Positions 1-5,232 of a stretch of 5,232 bases of DNA are shown here, piece by piece. Source of the DNA: Peptococcaceae bacterium (lineage in GTDB: Bacteria > Bacillota > Peptococcia > Peptococcales > Peptococcaceae); the NCBI GenBank assembly GCA_017532485.1, contig JAFXJE010000172.1, forward strand, positions 1 to 5,232, read 5' to 3'. The notes below the pieces were generated by a model, which saw only the letters and a program-made list of their open reading frames with translations, made no database searches and was not told where the DNA came from. The first letter of the stretch is position 1. Every line of letters starts with the position of its first letter. Position numbers and translations under genes: made by a program.

Positions 1-13
1 AAAGTGAATAGAA

Positions 14-134
14 TATCCTGGTGATAATGGCAGAGGGGTCACACCTGTACCCATTCCGAACACAGAAGTTAAGTCCTCTAGCGCCGATGGTACTGCATAT
101 TCTTTTTGTGGGAGAGTAGGTCGTTGCCAGGATA
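14..134 (+). rRNA. rrf: 5S ribosomal RNA
   Basis: This is the 5S rRNA of the large ribosomal subunit, about 118 nt. The ends pair as expected: TATCCTGG at 14-21 with CCAGGATA at 127-134 forms helix I. Hallmark internal blocks are present: GTCACACCTGTACCCAT (38-54), CCGAACACAGAAGTTAAG (57-74), GCGCCGATGGTA (82-93) and GGGAGAGTAGG (110-120). The helix IV/V arm around 94-110 is AU-rich and less conserved than the rest, which is normal. The exact mature ends are uncertain by a few bases. It is probably the last gene of an rRNA operon, since a terminator follows directly, but the 16S and 23S genes are outside the window. Confidence 0.97.
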
Positions 135-135
135 G

Positions 136-170
136 AAAAAAGAACTCGATAAAAGTCGGGTTCTTTTTTT
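136..170 (+). terminator. Intrinsic terminator of the 5S/rRNA transcript
   Basis: A hairpin pairs AGAACTCGA (141-149) with TCGGGTTCT (156-164), including one T-G wobble, around a six-base loop (TAAAAG). The A-run at 136-140 before it and the T-run at 164-170 after it extend the stem and provide the U-tract. It starts within two bases of the 5S end, as expected for the end of an rRNA operon. The A-run on the other side means it could also work in the reverse direction. Confidence 0.93.
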
Positions 171-202
171 GTTTATGCATTGTGTTATTTTTGTTTAAAT
201 AG

Positions 203-233
203 TATTAAAAACTAGATGATGTAGTTTTTAATA
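203..233. repeat. Perfect 12-bp inverted repeat upstream of the degV promoter
   Basis: TATTAAAAACTA (203-214) and TAGTTTTTAATA (222-233) are exact reverse complements separated by seven bases (GATGATG). The right arm ends one base before the -35 hexamer at 235. The placement suits an operator for a dimeric regulator. It could also fold as a weak AT-rich hairpin, but it lacks a clean U-tract after the stem, so it is a poor terminator candidate. No regulator is encoded nearby and I do not recognise the motif as a known box. Confidence 0.6.
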
Positions 234-234
234 A

Positions 235-263
235 TTGACAAATAGACCTTCTTAATTTAAGAT
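235..263 (+). promoter_or_regulatory. Sigma-A-type promoter for the degV-family gene
   Basis: A consensus -35 TTGACA (235-240) is followed after 17 bases by TAAGAT (258-263), which matches four of six -10 positions. Transcription would start near 270, giving a 5' untranslated region of about 40 nt before the ATG at 312. Another AT-rich -10-like stretch (TATATAAATA, 281-290) lies downstream but has no good -35 partner. Confidence 0.72.
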
Positions 264-298
264 AAATAGGAAAGTTTTTTTATATAAATATCTTGATT

Positions 299-306
299 GA
301 GGAGGG
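299..306 (+). promoter_or_regulatory. Ribosome binding site that fixes the degV start
   Basis: GAGGAGGG (299-306) is a near-perfect Shine-Dalgarno sequence with AGGAGG at 300-305, six bases before the ATG at 312. An in-frame TTG at 297 would put the ribosome binding site inside the coding region and has none of its own upstream. The ATG at 312 is therefore the start. Confidence 0.93.
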
Positions 307-311
307 TAAAT

Positions 312-1163
312 ATGGAATTTGTAATTGTAGCTGAAACTGGTTCTGATATCTCACCGAAATTAGCTGAAGAATATGGAATTTATTTAGTGCCGATGCATGT
401 AAGCTTTGGCGATGAAACGAAAGATGACGGAACTTTTGCTCCTAAGGATGTTTGTGATTATTATGAACGGACAGGAAAATTGCCGAAGACTAGTGGCTGC
501 AATCCTGAGGATTTTTTGCACATTTTTGCTCAAATTGATGCGGAACATCCAAATTGTCATATTTTTTATCTTGCGTATTCAGCAATTACTACTTGTTCCT
601 ATCAAAGTGCCAAAATTGCAGCTCAGGAGAGGGAAAATATTACTTTTATTGATACTAAACATGTTACTGTTGGTCAATGTGCTTCCGTTATCCGTTTTGC
701 GCAGCGTTTAAAGGAGCATCCAGAATGGGGAGTTGAGGAAGCGACCGCTGCTGCTCAGCAAATTTGCCAATCTGTACAGATGTGTTTTCTTCCAAGTAAT
801 TTAGATTATTTACGGGCTGGAGGAAGAGTTAGCAATGCGACAGCTTTATGTGGTAACATTTTAAGTATTCATCCTAAGATTGAATTAGTGGATGGTGAGT
901 TAAAGGCAGTAAAAAATTATCGTGGCAAAATGAATAAAGTAGTGGTGACGCTAATTAAAGATTTTGTGCAGGAAAAACAGTTAAATAAAAAAGAAGTTTG
1001 GTTGGGAGCTACGCATGGTTTCTCTGAACAGGACAAAGAAATGACAATTCAGTTGGCATATGATTTAGGATTTCAAGTAGTTCATTGGGTTGATGCAGGA
1101 GGGGTGATTACAACTCATGGTGGTTATAATGCCTTTTGTATTGCCGGCTATACAAAAGAATAA
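312..1163 (+). CDS. DegV family protein (fatty-acid-binding, FakB-like)
   Basis: The product is a soluble 283-residue protein, the usual length for the DegV/EDD-fold family. Characterised members (FakB) hold a fatty acid while the kinase FakA phosphorylates its carboxylate, feeding exogenous fatty acids into phospholipid synthesis. Family landmarks in order are: an N-terminal strand and loop ETGSDIS (8-14) followed by LAEEYGIYLVPMHVSFGDE (17-35); KTSG (59-62), which supplies the Thr/Ser near the lipid head group; SAITTCSYQSA (90-100); DTKHVTVGQ, the counterpart of the family's D-S/T-K motif; YLRAGGRVSN with GGR at 170-172; YRGK with Arg204; and C-terminal ITTHGG with His269. The loops differ from the textbook DST-A-D, SGTYQSA and GTHxGPGA forms, so this is probably a distinct subfamily and the ligand is uncertain. 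There is no signal peptide or membrane segment. No fakA lies in the window. The gene appears to be monocistronic with its own promoter, but has no visible terminator. Confidence 0.93.
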   Translation: MEFVIVAETGSDISPKLAEEYGIYLVPMHVSFGDETKDDGTFAPKDVCDYYERTGKLPKTSGCNPEDFLHIFAQIDAEHPNCHIFYLAYSAITTCSYQSAKIAAQERENITFIDTKHVTVGQCASVIRFAQRLKEHPEWGVEEATAAAQQICQSVQMCFLPSNLDYLRAGGRVSNATALCGNILSIHPKIELVDGELKAVKNYRGKMNKVVVTLIKDFVQEKQLNKKEVWLGATHGFSEQDKEMTIQLAYDLGFQVVHWVDAGGVITTHGGYNAFCIAGYTKE

Positions 1164-1174
1164 AAATTAAATTG

Positions 1175-1203
1175 TTGACAGTCCCTGAAAAATGAGCTAT
1201 ACT
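1175..1203 (+). promoter_or_regulatory. Strong sigma-A-type promoter of the leu operon
   Basis: A consensus -35 TTGACA (1175-1180) is followed by a 17-base spacer and TATACT (1198-1203), five of six matches to the -10 consensus. Transcription would start near 1210, just before the T-box leader. The -35 lies only 12 bases past the degV stop codon. Constitutive strong initiation with attenuation in the leader is the usual arrangement for T-box operons. Confidence 0.9.
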
Positions 1204-1306
1204 ACCATATAAATTTAATAAATGAAAGATGTTGATAGGGAGTAGTAGCTAGGAGAAGTTTAAAGAGAACTGTCGGTTGGTGCGAGACAGGAATGAAACC
1301 GGTGAA

Positions 1307-1309
1307 CTC
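1307..1309 (+). promoter_or_regulatory. T-box specifier codon CUC (Leu)
   Basis: The bases CTC follow GAA and precede G1310 on the 3' side of the stem I internal loop, opposite the AGTA at 1241-1244. This is the standard position of the specifier triplet that pairs with the tRNA anticodon. CUC is a leucine codon, matching the downstream leucine operon. Confidence 0.88.
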
Positions 1310-1405
1310 GCCCTGGAGTTGCTTTTTTGAACGAGTTATTTAGTAGAAAAAGACGTAAAGCTTGCGTTAAAGCATTGAGTGAGCCATAGGAAGACTATGG
1401 TTAAA

Positions 1406-1443
1406 AAGAGTGATACCGCGGAAATATGACCTTTTCGTCTCTT
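1406..1443 (+). promoter_or_regulatory. T-box antiterminator with seven-base bulge
   Basis: Helix A1 pairs AAGAG (1406-1410) with CTCTT (1439-1443). The bulge is UGAUACC (1411-1417). Helix A2 pairs GCGGAAA (1418-1424) with TTTTCGT (1432-1438), with two G-U pairs, around a seven-base loop. The 3' strands of both helices lie inside the 5' half of the terminator stem (1429-1442), so the two structures exclude each other. The first four bulge bases should pair with the free 3' end of uncharged tRNA. Confidence 0.88.
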
Positions 1444-1469
1444 CGAGAGATGAAAAGGTTTTTTATTTT
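1429..1469 (+). terminator. T-box attenuator terminator before leuA
   Basis: A long hairpin pairs ACCTTTTCGTCTCT (1429-1442) with AGAGATGAAAAGGT (1446-1459), fourteen pairs with one G-U wobble and a tight UCG loop, followed by a U-rich tract (1459-1469). It would end transcription when tRNA-Leu is charged. It is the only intrinsic terminator visible between degV and leuA, so it may also terminate degV transcripts. Confidence 0.93.
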
Positions 1470-1471
1470 GG

Positions 1472-1478
1472 AAAGGGG
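1472..1478 (+). promoter_or_regulatory. Ribosome binding site of leuA
   Basis: AAAGGGG (1472-1478) sits seven bases before the ATG at 1486 and directly after the attenuator U-tract, so it is present only on transcripts that escaped termination. It selects 1486 over the in-frame ATG at 1426, which lies between the T-box core and the terminator stem and has no ribosome binding site. Confidence 0.85.
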
Positions 1479-1485
1479 CAGAATT

Positions 1486-3006
1486 ATGGAAGCAAAAATG
1501 ACAAATGTTAAAATCTTTGATACTACTTTACGGGATGGGGAACAATCACCTGGAGTGAGTTTAAATGCTAAAGAAAAAGTAACTATTGCCAGACAATTAG
1601 AAAAATTAGGCGTTGATATTATTGAAGCAGGCTTTGCTGTGTCTTCCCCAGGGGATTTTGATGCTGTAAAAGCTATTGCTGAATCTGTAGAAAATGTAAC
1701 TGTAGCTAGTTTAGCTAGAGCTGTAGAAAAAGATATTTTTCAAGCTGCAGAAGCTTTGCGTAATGCAAAACATCCACGCATTCATGTTTTTTTGGCTACT
1801 TCACCAGTGCATATGCAGCATAAATTGAAAAAAACACCGCAGGAAGTATTGGCTGCATCTGTGAAGGCTGTAGAATATGCAAAACAATTTACTGATGATA
1901 TTGAATTTTCTGCCGAAGATGCTTTCCGAAGTGAAATGCCTTTTTTAAAAGAAGTAGTGGAAGCTGTTATTGATGCAGGGGCTACTACAGTCAACTTACC
2001 AGATACAGTAGGCTATGCGACACCTTGGGAATATGGTGAGTTTATTCGGGAAATCAAAGAAGGTGTCCCAAATATTGATAAGGCATTAATTAGTGTTCAT
2101 TGTCATAATGACTTGGGTATGGCTGTTGCTAATTCCTTGGCTGCTGTTATGAATGGTGCACAGCAGGTTGAAGTAACTGTAAATGGTATTGGTGAACGTG
2201 CTGGTAATGCGGCTTTAGAAGAATTAGTTATGGCTCTTTACACTAGACGTGCTTTCCTGCAGAAAGATACCAATATTGTGAAATCTGAAATTGCTCGTAC
2301 CAGTCGTTTAATCAGTAAATTAACTGGGATGGCTCTGCAAACTAATAAAGCTGTTGTTGGGAAAAATGCTTTTTTACATGAATCAGGTATTCATCAAGAT
2401 GGTGTTTTAAAAGAGCGTAGTACCTATGAAATTATGAATCCTGAAATGATTGGAATTAATGACAGCAATTTATATTTAGGTAAACATTCTGGCCGTCACG
2501 CTTTTCAAGTACATTTGCAAGGTCTAGGCTATGAATTAGAAGGTGAAGCTTTAGATACAGCGTTTAATGGTTTTAAAAAATTATGTGACCAGAAAAAAGA
2601 AATTTTGGATGAAGATTTGATTGCTTTAGTAGATGACCAAATGTTAAGTGATAATGAAGTATATAAATTCGATCATATTCAAGTTTTTAGTGGCACCAAC
2701 TGGAATGCGACAGCAACTGTCGGCGTAATTGTCAACAATGAAATGAAGGAAGTAGCAGCTATTGCCCAAGGGCCTGTTGACGCTTGTTATGCAGCGATTG
2801 ACCAAATTGTAGGCAGCGATTTTGCTTTGGAAGATTATCAAATCAGTTCTGTTACTCCAGGTCAAGATGCTCTTGCTGATGTGGTGGTGAGAGTAAACTA
2901 CAAGGGTAAAACATTTACTGGGCGTGGTAACAGCACTAATACTATTGAAGCAAGTGCCAAGGCATATTTAAATGCGATTAATAAAGCATTAACTATGTCG
3001 AAATAA
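1486..3006 (+). CDS. leuA: 2-isopropylmalate synthase
   Basis: LeuA (506 residues, normal for the bacterial long form) condenses acetyl-CoA with 2-oxoisovalerate to give 2-isopropylmalate, the committed step of leucine synthesis, in the cytoplasm. The N-terminal TIM barrel has the first signature FDTTLRDGEQSPG (11-23) with catalytic Arg16 and metal ligand Asp17, the HCHNDLG motif with metal ligands His205 and His207, and the second signature NGIGERAGNAALEE (from 233) with ligand Asn241. A linker with FLHESGIHQDG and LGKHSGRHAF, which supplies catalytic residues in the dimer, follows. The C-terminal domain (about 380-500) is the LeuA allosteric domain, ending in GRGNSTNTIEASAKAYLNAIN-like sequence, so leucine feedback inhibition is likely. 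That motif has Asn where STD is more usual. Full length and the leu-gene context make homocitrate or citramalate synthase unlikely. A second in-frame ATG at 1498 is a weaker start option. Confidence 0.97.
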   Translation: MEAKMTNVKIFDTTLRDGEQSPGVSLNAKEKVTIARQLEKLGVDIIEAGFAVSSPGDFDAVKAIAESVENVTVASLARAVEKDIFQAAEALRNAKHPRIHVFLATSPVHMQHKLKKTPQEVLAASVKAVEYAKQFTDDIEFSAEDAFRSEMPFLKEVVEAVIDAGATTVNLPDTVGYATPWEYGEFIREIKEGVPNIDKALISVHCHNDLGMAVANSLAAVMNGAQQVEVTVNGIGERAGNAALEELVMALYTRRAFLQKDTNIVKSEIARTSRLISKLTGMALQTNKAVVGKNAFLHESGIHQDGVLKERSTYEIMNPEMIGINDSNLYLGKHSGRHAFQVHLQGLGYELEGEALDTAFNGFKKLCDQKKEILDEDLIALVDDQMLSDNEVYKFDHIQVFSGTNWNATATVGVIVNNEMKEVAAIAQGPVDACYAAIDQIVGSDFALEDYQISSVTPGQDALADVVVRVNYKGKTFTGRGNSTNTIEASAKAYLNAINKALTMSK

Positions 3007-3039
3007 AGATTATAGTCCAATAGAGGAGAGTAGATAGAA

Positions 3040-4314
3040 ATGGGCATGACGATTACCCAAAAAATTTTAGCAGCTCATGCTGGTTTAGCAGAAGTAAAAG
3101 CTGGGCAGCTGATTACAGCTAAAACAGATATTGTCTTAAGTAATGATATTACAGGGCCGGTTGCTATTCGTGAAATGGCGAAAACAGGCGTTGAAAAAGT
3201 TTTTGATAAACATAAGATAGCTATGATTCCTGACCATTTTTCTCCGACTAAAGATATCAAATCGGCGGAACAGTGTAAGACATTGCGTGATTTTGCCAAA
3301 GCACAGGGGATAGAACATTATTATGAAGTAGGTAAAATGGGCGTAGAGCACTGCCTATTGCCAGAACAAGGAATTGTTGGCCCAGGCGACTTGATTATCG
3401 GTGCTGACTCCCATACTTGTACTTACGGTGCTTTGGGTGCTTTTGCTACTGGTATGGGCAGTACGGATATTGCAGCTGCTATGATTAGTGGTGAAACTTG
3501 GTTAAGAGTGCCGGAAAGCATTAAAGTTGTAATCACAGGCAAACCAGCTAATCCTTGGATTAGCGGCAAAGATGTTATTCTTTATGTAATCGGGCAAATT
3601 GGGGTAGACGGTGCTTTATATCAATCCTTGGAATTTGTCGGCGACGGTTTGCAATATTTATCTATGGACAGTCGCATGAGTATCTGCAATATGGCTATTG
3701 AAGCAGGTGCTAAAAATGGGATTATTGCTGTTGATGATATTACCAGAGCCTACATCAAAGACCGTTTTCAACGCGAAGCTGTAGAATATTACAGCGATGA
3801 AGATTCTGAATATACACAAGAAATTATAGTTGATTTGGCTAAACTACAGCCACAAGTAGCATTTCCTCATTTACCATCAAATACTAGAGATATTCAAAAT
3901 GTTGGAGAAGTGGCTTTAGACCAGGTGGTTATTGGTTCTTGTACTAATGGACGTATGGAAGATATGCAAACAGCAGCTAAAATTTTAAAAGGAAATAAGG
4001 TTGCTCCATATTTGCGTTTGATTGTTATTCCAGGGACACCAGAGATTTATCGTCAATGTATGCAGGAGGGCATTATTGACATTATTATGGAAGCTGGTGG
4101 TGTAGTCAGCACACCTACTTGTGGTCCTTGCTTAGGTGGTTATATGGGTATTTTGGCCAAAGGAGAAAGAGCTTTAGCTACGACTAATCGCAATTTTGTG
4201 GGACGTATGGGTGACCCAGAAAGTGAAGTATATCTGTGTAATCCTGCTGTAGCTGCAGCATCAGCTATTACTGGGAAAATTTCTGCACCAGAGGAGGTTA
4301 TCAGTAATGTATAA
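3040..4314 (+). CDS. leuC: 3-isopropylmalate dehydratase large subunit
   Basis: With LeuD this aconitase-family enzyme converts 2-isopropylmalate to 3-isopropylmalate through a dehydrated intermediate. At 424 residues it is the short LeuC type of archaea, Clostridia and Negativicutes, not the roughly 470-residue enterobacterial/Bacillus form. The three cysteines binding the [4Fe-4S] cluster are visible: Cys301 in GSCTNGR, and Cys361 and Cys364 in TCGPCLGG. Other family motifs are GADSHTCTYGALGAFATGMGSTD (Asp123, His125) and SRMSICNMAIEAGAKNGII. The start MGMTITQKIL is typical of the family; GAGGAGAG (3023-3030) lies about nine bases before the ATG. The gene follows leuA by 33 bases and overlaps leuD by eight. 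The archaeal-type family includes homoaconitases, but the leuA-leuD-leuB context supports isopropylmalate isomerase. Confidence 0.97.
   Translation: MGMTITQKILAAHAGLAEVKAGQLITAKTDIVLSNDITGPVAIREMAKTGVEKVFDKHKIAMIPDHFSPTKDIKSAEQCKTLRDFAKAQGIEHYYEVGKMGVEHCLLPEQGIVGPGDLIIGADSHTCTYGALGAFATGMGSTDIAAAMISGETWLRVPESIKVVITGKPANPWISGKDVILYVIGQIGVDGALYQSLEFVGDGLQYLSMDSRMSICNMAIEAGAKNGIIAVDDITRAYIKDRFQREAVEYYSDEDSEYTQEIIVDLAKLQPQVAFPHLPSNTRDIQNVGEVALDQVVIGSCTNGRMEDMQTAAKILKGNKVAPYLRLIVIPGTPEIYRQCMQEGIIDIIMEAGGVVSTPTCGPCLGGYMGILAKGERALATTNRNFVGRMGDPESEVYLCNPAVAAASAITGKISAPEEVISNV
4292..4297 (+). promoter_or_regulatory. Ribosome binding site of leuD inside leuC
   Basis: A consensus AGGAGG (4292-4297) lies in the last codons of leuC, nine bases before the leuD ATG at 4307. 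With the eight-base gene overlap it points to translational coupling, which suits subunits needed in equal amounts. Confidence 0.9.
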
Positions 4315-4795
4315 AGGGCAAGCTTGGAAAGTAGGCAATGATGTAGATACAGATGTCATTATTGCAGCACGTTATTTAAATGATGCCAGTGATGAAAATA
4401 TGCGAAAGCATTGTTTGGAAGATGCTATTCCTAATTTCAGTGAAGTCATTACAGCGGGTGATATTTTAGTAGCGGGTAAAAATTTCGGTTGTGGCAGTTC
4501 GCGCGAACACGCACCTATTTCCATTAAAGCTGCAGGTATTAGTTGTGTTATTGCAGAAAGTTTTGCACGTATTTTTTACCGTAATGCTATCAATATTGGG
4601 TTGCCGATTATTACCAATCCACAAGCAGCTCAAGAAATTGCAGCAGGAGATAAATTGGAAGTGGATACCGAGCAAGGTGTTTTACGCAATGTAACTCAAG
4701 GTAAGGAATATGCTATTGAGCCGTTTCCACCATTTTTGCAGGAAATTATTTCTGCAGGAAATTTATTAAATTATGTAAAGAATAAGGTGAAATAA
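4307..4795 (+). CDS. leuD: 3-isopropylmalate dehydratase small subunit
   Basis: LeuD (162 residues) is the swivelling small subunit that completes the isopropylmalate isomerase active site with LeuC. This short form is the usual partner of the 424-residue LeuC type. Visible motifs are GNDVDTDVIIAARYL (10-24), the GKNFGCGSSREHAP signature (57-70) with the Ser-Ser-Arg-Glu-His substrate loop, and IAESFARIFYRNAINIGLP (residues about 82-100). Residues 23-26 read YLND, at the loop where archaeal relatives carry YLRT in homoaconitase and YLVY in isopropylmalate isomerase; the value here matches neither exactly, so specificity rests on gene context. The gene overlaps the end of leuC by eight bases, and its stop codon abuts the leuB start. 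Confidence 0.97.
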   Translation: MYKGQAWKVGNDVDTDVIIAARYLNDASDENMRKHCLEDAIPNFSEVITAGDILVAGKNFGCGSSREHAPISIKAAGISCVIAESFARIFYRNAINIGLPIITNPQAAQEIAAGDKLEVDTEQGVLRNVTQGKEYAIEPFPPFLQEIISAGNLLNYVKNKVK

Positions 4796-5232
4796 ATGAA
4801 AATTGCAGTTTTAAAAGGTGACGGCATCGGACCGGAAATAGTAGAAGCAGCACAGTTTGTTCTGCAAAAAGCTGATGAGAAATATAAGCTTGGTTTGACT
4901 TATCACGAAGCTTTATTTGGTGGAGCAGCTTATGATGTTTATGGCAATCCTTATCCACAGGAAACACAAGAAATAGTTGCTGGTTGTGATGCTATTTTAT
5001 TAGGCTCGGTAGGTGCACCAAAATATGATAAAGTAGAGCCAAGCAGCTTACGCCCGGAAAGCGGATTATTGGCTATTCGCAAATCTTTGGGTTTATATTG
5101 CAATATTCGGCCAATTAAATATTATGACTTTTTGGCTGACCGAGTAGTTTGGAAAAAAGGTTTATTGGATGGTTTGGATATTGTAATTTGCCGCGAATTG
5201 ACAGGTGGTGCTTATTTTGGCGCTAGAGGCAG
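4796..5232 (+). CDS. leuB: 3-isopropylmalate dehydrogenase (partial, 3' end beyond window)
   Basis: LeuB oxidises 3-isopropylmalate with NAD+ in a divalent-metal-dependent reaction, and the product decarboxylates to 2-oxoisocaproate, the direct precursor of leucine. Only the first 145 codons are present, of about 350-360 expected. They begin MKIAVLKGDGIGPEIV and include LLGSVGAPKYD (68-78), LRPESGLLAIRKSLGL (85-100) followed by NIRP (103-106), and ICRELTGGAYFG (131-142). Arg95, Arg105 and Arg133 match the family's substrate-binding arginines and Tyr140 the catalytic tyrosine. The ESGLLAIRK helix favours isopropylmalate over isocitrate or tartrate relatives. The ATG follows the leuD stop (TAAATG) with no gap, and AAGGTGA (4784-4790) within the end of leuD acts as ribosome binding site, so translation is probably coupled. 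The reading frame is open to the window edge. Confidence 0.96.
   Translation, partial: MKIAVLKGDGIGPEIVEAAQFVLQKADEKYKLGLTYHEALFGGAAYDVYGNPYPQETQEIVAGCDAILLGSVGAPKYDKVEPSSLRPESGLLAIRKSLGLYCNIRPIKYYDFLADRVVWKKGLLDGLDIVICRELTGGAYFGARG

Larger units (their letters stand above)
1210..1470 (+). promoter_or_regulatory. Leucine-specific T-box riboswitch leader
   Basis: This transcribed leader senses the charging of tRNA-Leu. Stem I spans about 1222-1328. AGGG (1237-1240) pairs with CCCT (1311-1314); above it AGTA (1241-1244) faces the specifier loop GAA-CTC-G (1304-1310), so the specifier is CUC (Leu) at 1307-1309, read by tRNA-Leu(GAG), with a purine after it as in known T-boxes. The distal part has AGAGAA (1263-1268) and a terminal hairpin CTGTC/GACAG (1270-1274/1286-1290) closing a GGTTGGTGCGA loop typical of the tRNA-elbow contact. 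A hairpin at 1352-1358/1362-1368 fits the stem II region. Stem III is CCATAG/CTATGG (1384-1389/1395-1400). The T-box core AGAGTGATACCGCGG (1407-1421) follows, then the terminator. The placement before leuA agrees with the Leu specifier. The bulge reads UGAU where UGGN is usual. Confidence 0.95.

Noticed and set aside
203..233. Palindrome read as a second rRNA operon terminator
   Set aside because: The stem is almost all A-T and is followed by TTGACA rather than a U-tract. The hairpin at 141-164 already ends the 5S transcript well.
297..311. TTG start at 297 for the degV-family gene
   Set aside because: The codons after TTG are the Shine-Dalgarno sequence itself. The ATG at 312 has the right spacing and gives the usual family N-terminus.
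406..711. 101-codon + strand open frame inside degV
   Set aside because: It is an out-of-frame shadow of a well-supported gene, with low-complexity Leu/Ile-rich translation and no ribosome binding site.
1426..1485. In-frame 20-codon N-terminal extension of leuA starting at ATG 1426
   Set aside because: These bases are the antiterminator loop and the attenuator stem with its U-tract. No ribosome binding site precedes 1426, the extension resembles no LeuA, and AAAGGGG with proper spacing marks 1486.
1782..1994. Minus-strand open frames inside leuA, leuC and leuD (for example 1782-1994, 2644-2865, 3075-3351, 4466-4675)
   Set aside because: All lie opposite clear coding sequence, are short, show no recognisable domain and lack ribosome binding sites.
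4746..4967. Minus-strand open frame across the leuD-leuB junction
   Set aside because: It is antisense to the leuD end and the leuB start, both of which have strong family motifs on the + strand.
1..5232. Mobile element, CRISPR array, toxin-antitoxin or defence system
   Set aside because: No transposase, integrase, repeat-spacer pattern, attachment-site duplication or defence-family gene is visible. The window is filled by 5S rRNA, degV and the leu operon.

Overview
The window looks like chromosomal DNA from a low-GC Bacillota (Firmicutes), probably Clostridia or Negativicutes. The clues are AT-rich codon and intergenic use, strong purine-rich ribosome binding sites, a tRNA-sensing T-box leader, a DegV-family protein, and the short LeuC/LeuD type (424 and 162 residues) shared by archaea, Clostridia and Negativicutes. 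I cannot name a species. All genes are on the + strand.

Layout: a complete 5S rRNA (about 14-134), presumably the last gene of an rRNA operon whose 16S and 23S lie to the left, is followed at once by an intrinsic terminator (136-170). A 140-base gap holds a perfect AT-rich palindrome and a sigma-A-like promoter that drives a DegV-family fatty-acid-binding protein gene (312-1163). No terminator is visible after this gene. Twelve bases past its stop begins a second, strong promoter, followed by a leucine T-box leader of about 275 nt (specifier CUC, 1307-1309) with competing antiterminator and terminator. It controls a leucine biosynthesis operon: leuA (1486-3006), leuC (3040-4314), leuD (4307-4795) and leuB (from 4796, running off the right edge).

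The four leu genes make a complete route from 2-oxoisovalerate to the leucine precursor. LeuA condenses it with acetyl-CoA, LeuCD isomerises 2-isopropylmalate to 3-isopropylmalate, and LeuB oxidises that product, which decarboxylates to 2-oxoisocaproate. When tRNA-Leu(GAG) is uncharged the T-box should allow read-through into the operon; when it is charged, transcription should stop at the leader terminator. LeuA also carries the C-terminal domain that usually gives leucine feedback inhibition, so control probably acts on both RNA and enzyme.

Most of the window is ordinary, well-understood biology. I see no new multi-gene system. The points most worth a second look are a T-box bulge reading UGAU instead of the near-invariant UGGN, a 12-bp palindrome touching the degV promoter, the lack of a terminator between degV and the leu leader, and an atypical set of ligand-site motifs in the DegV protein.
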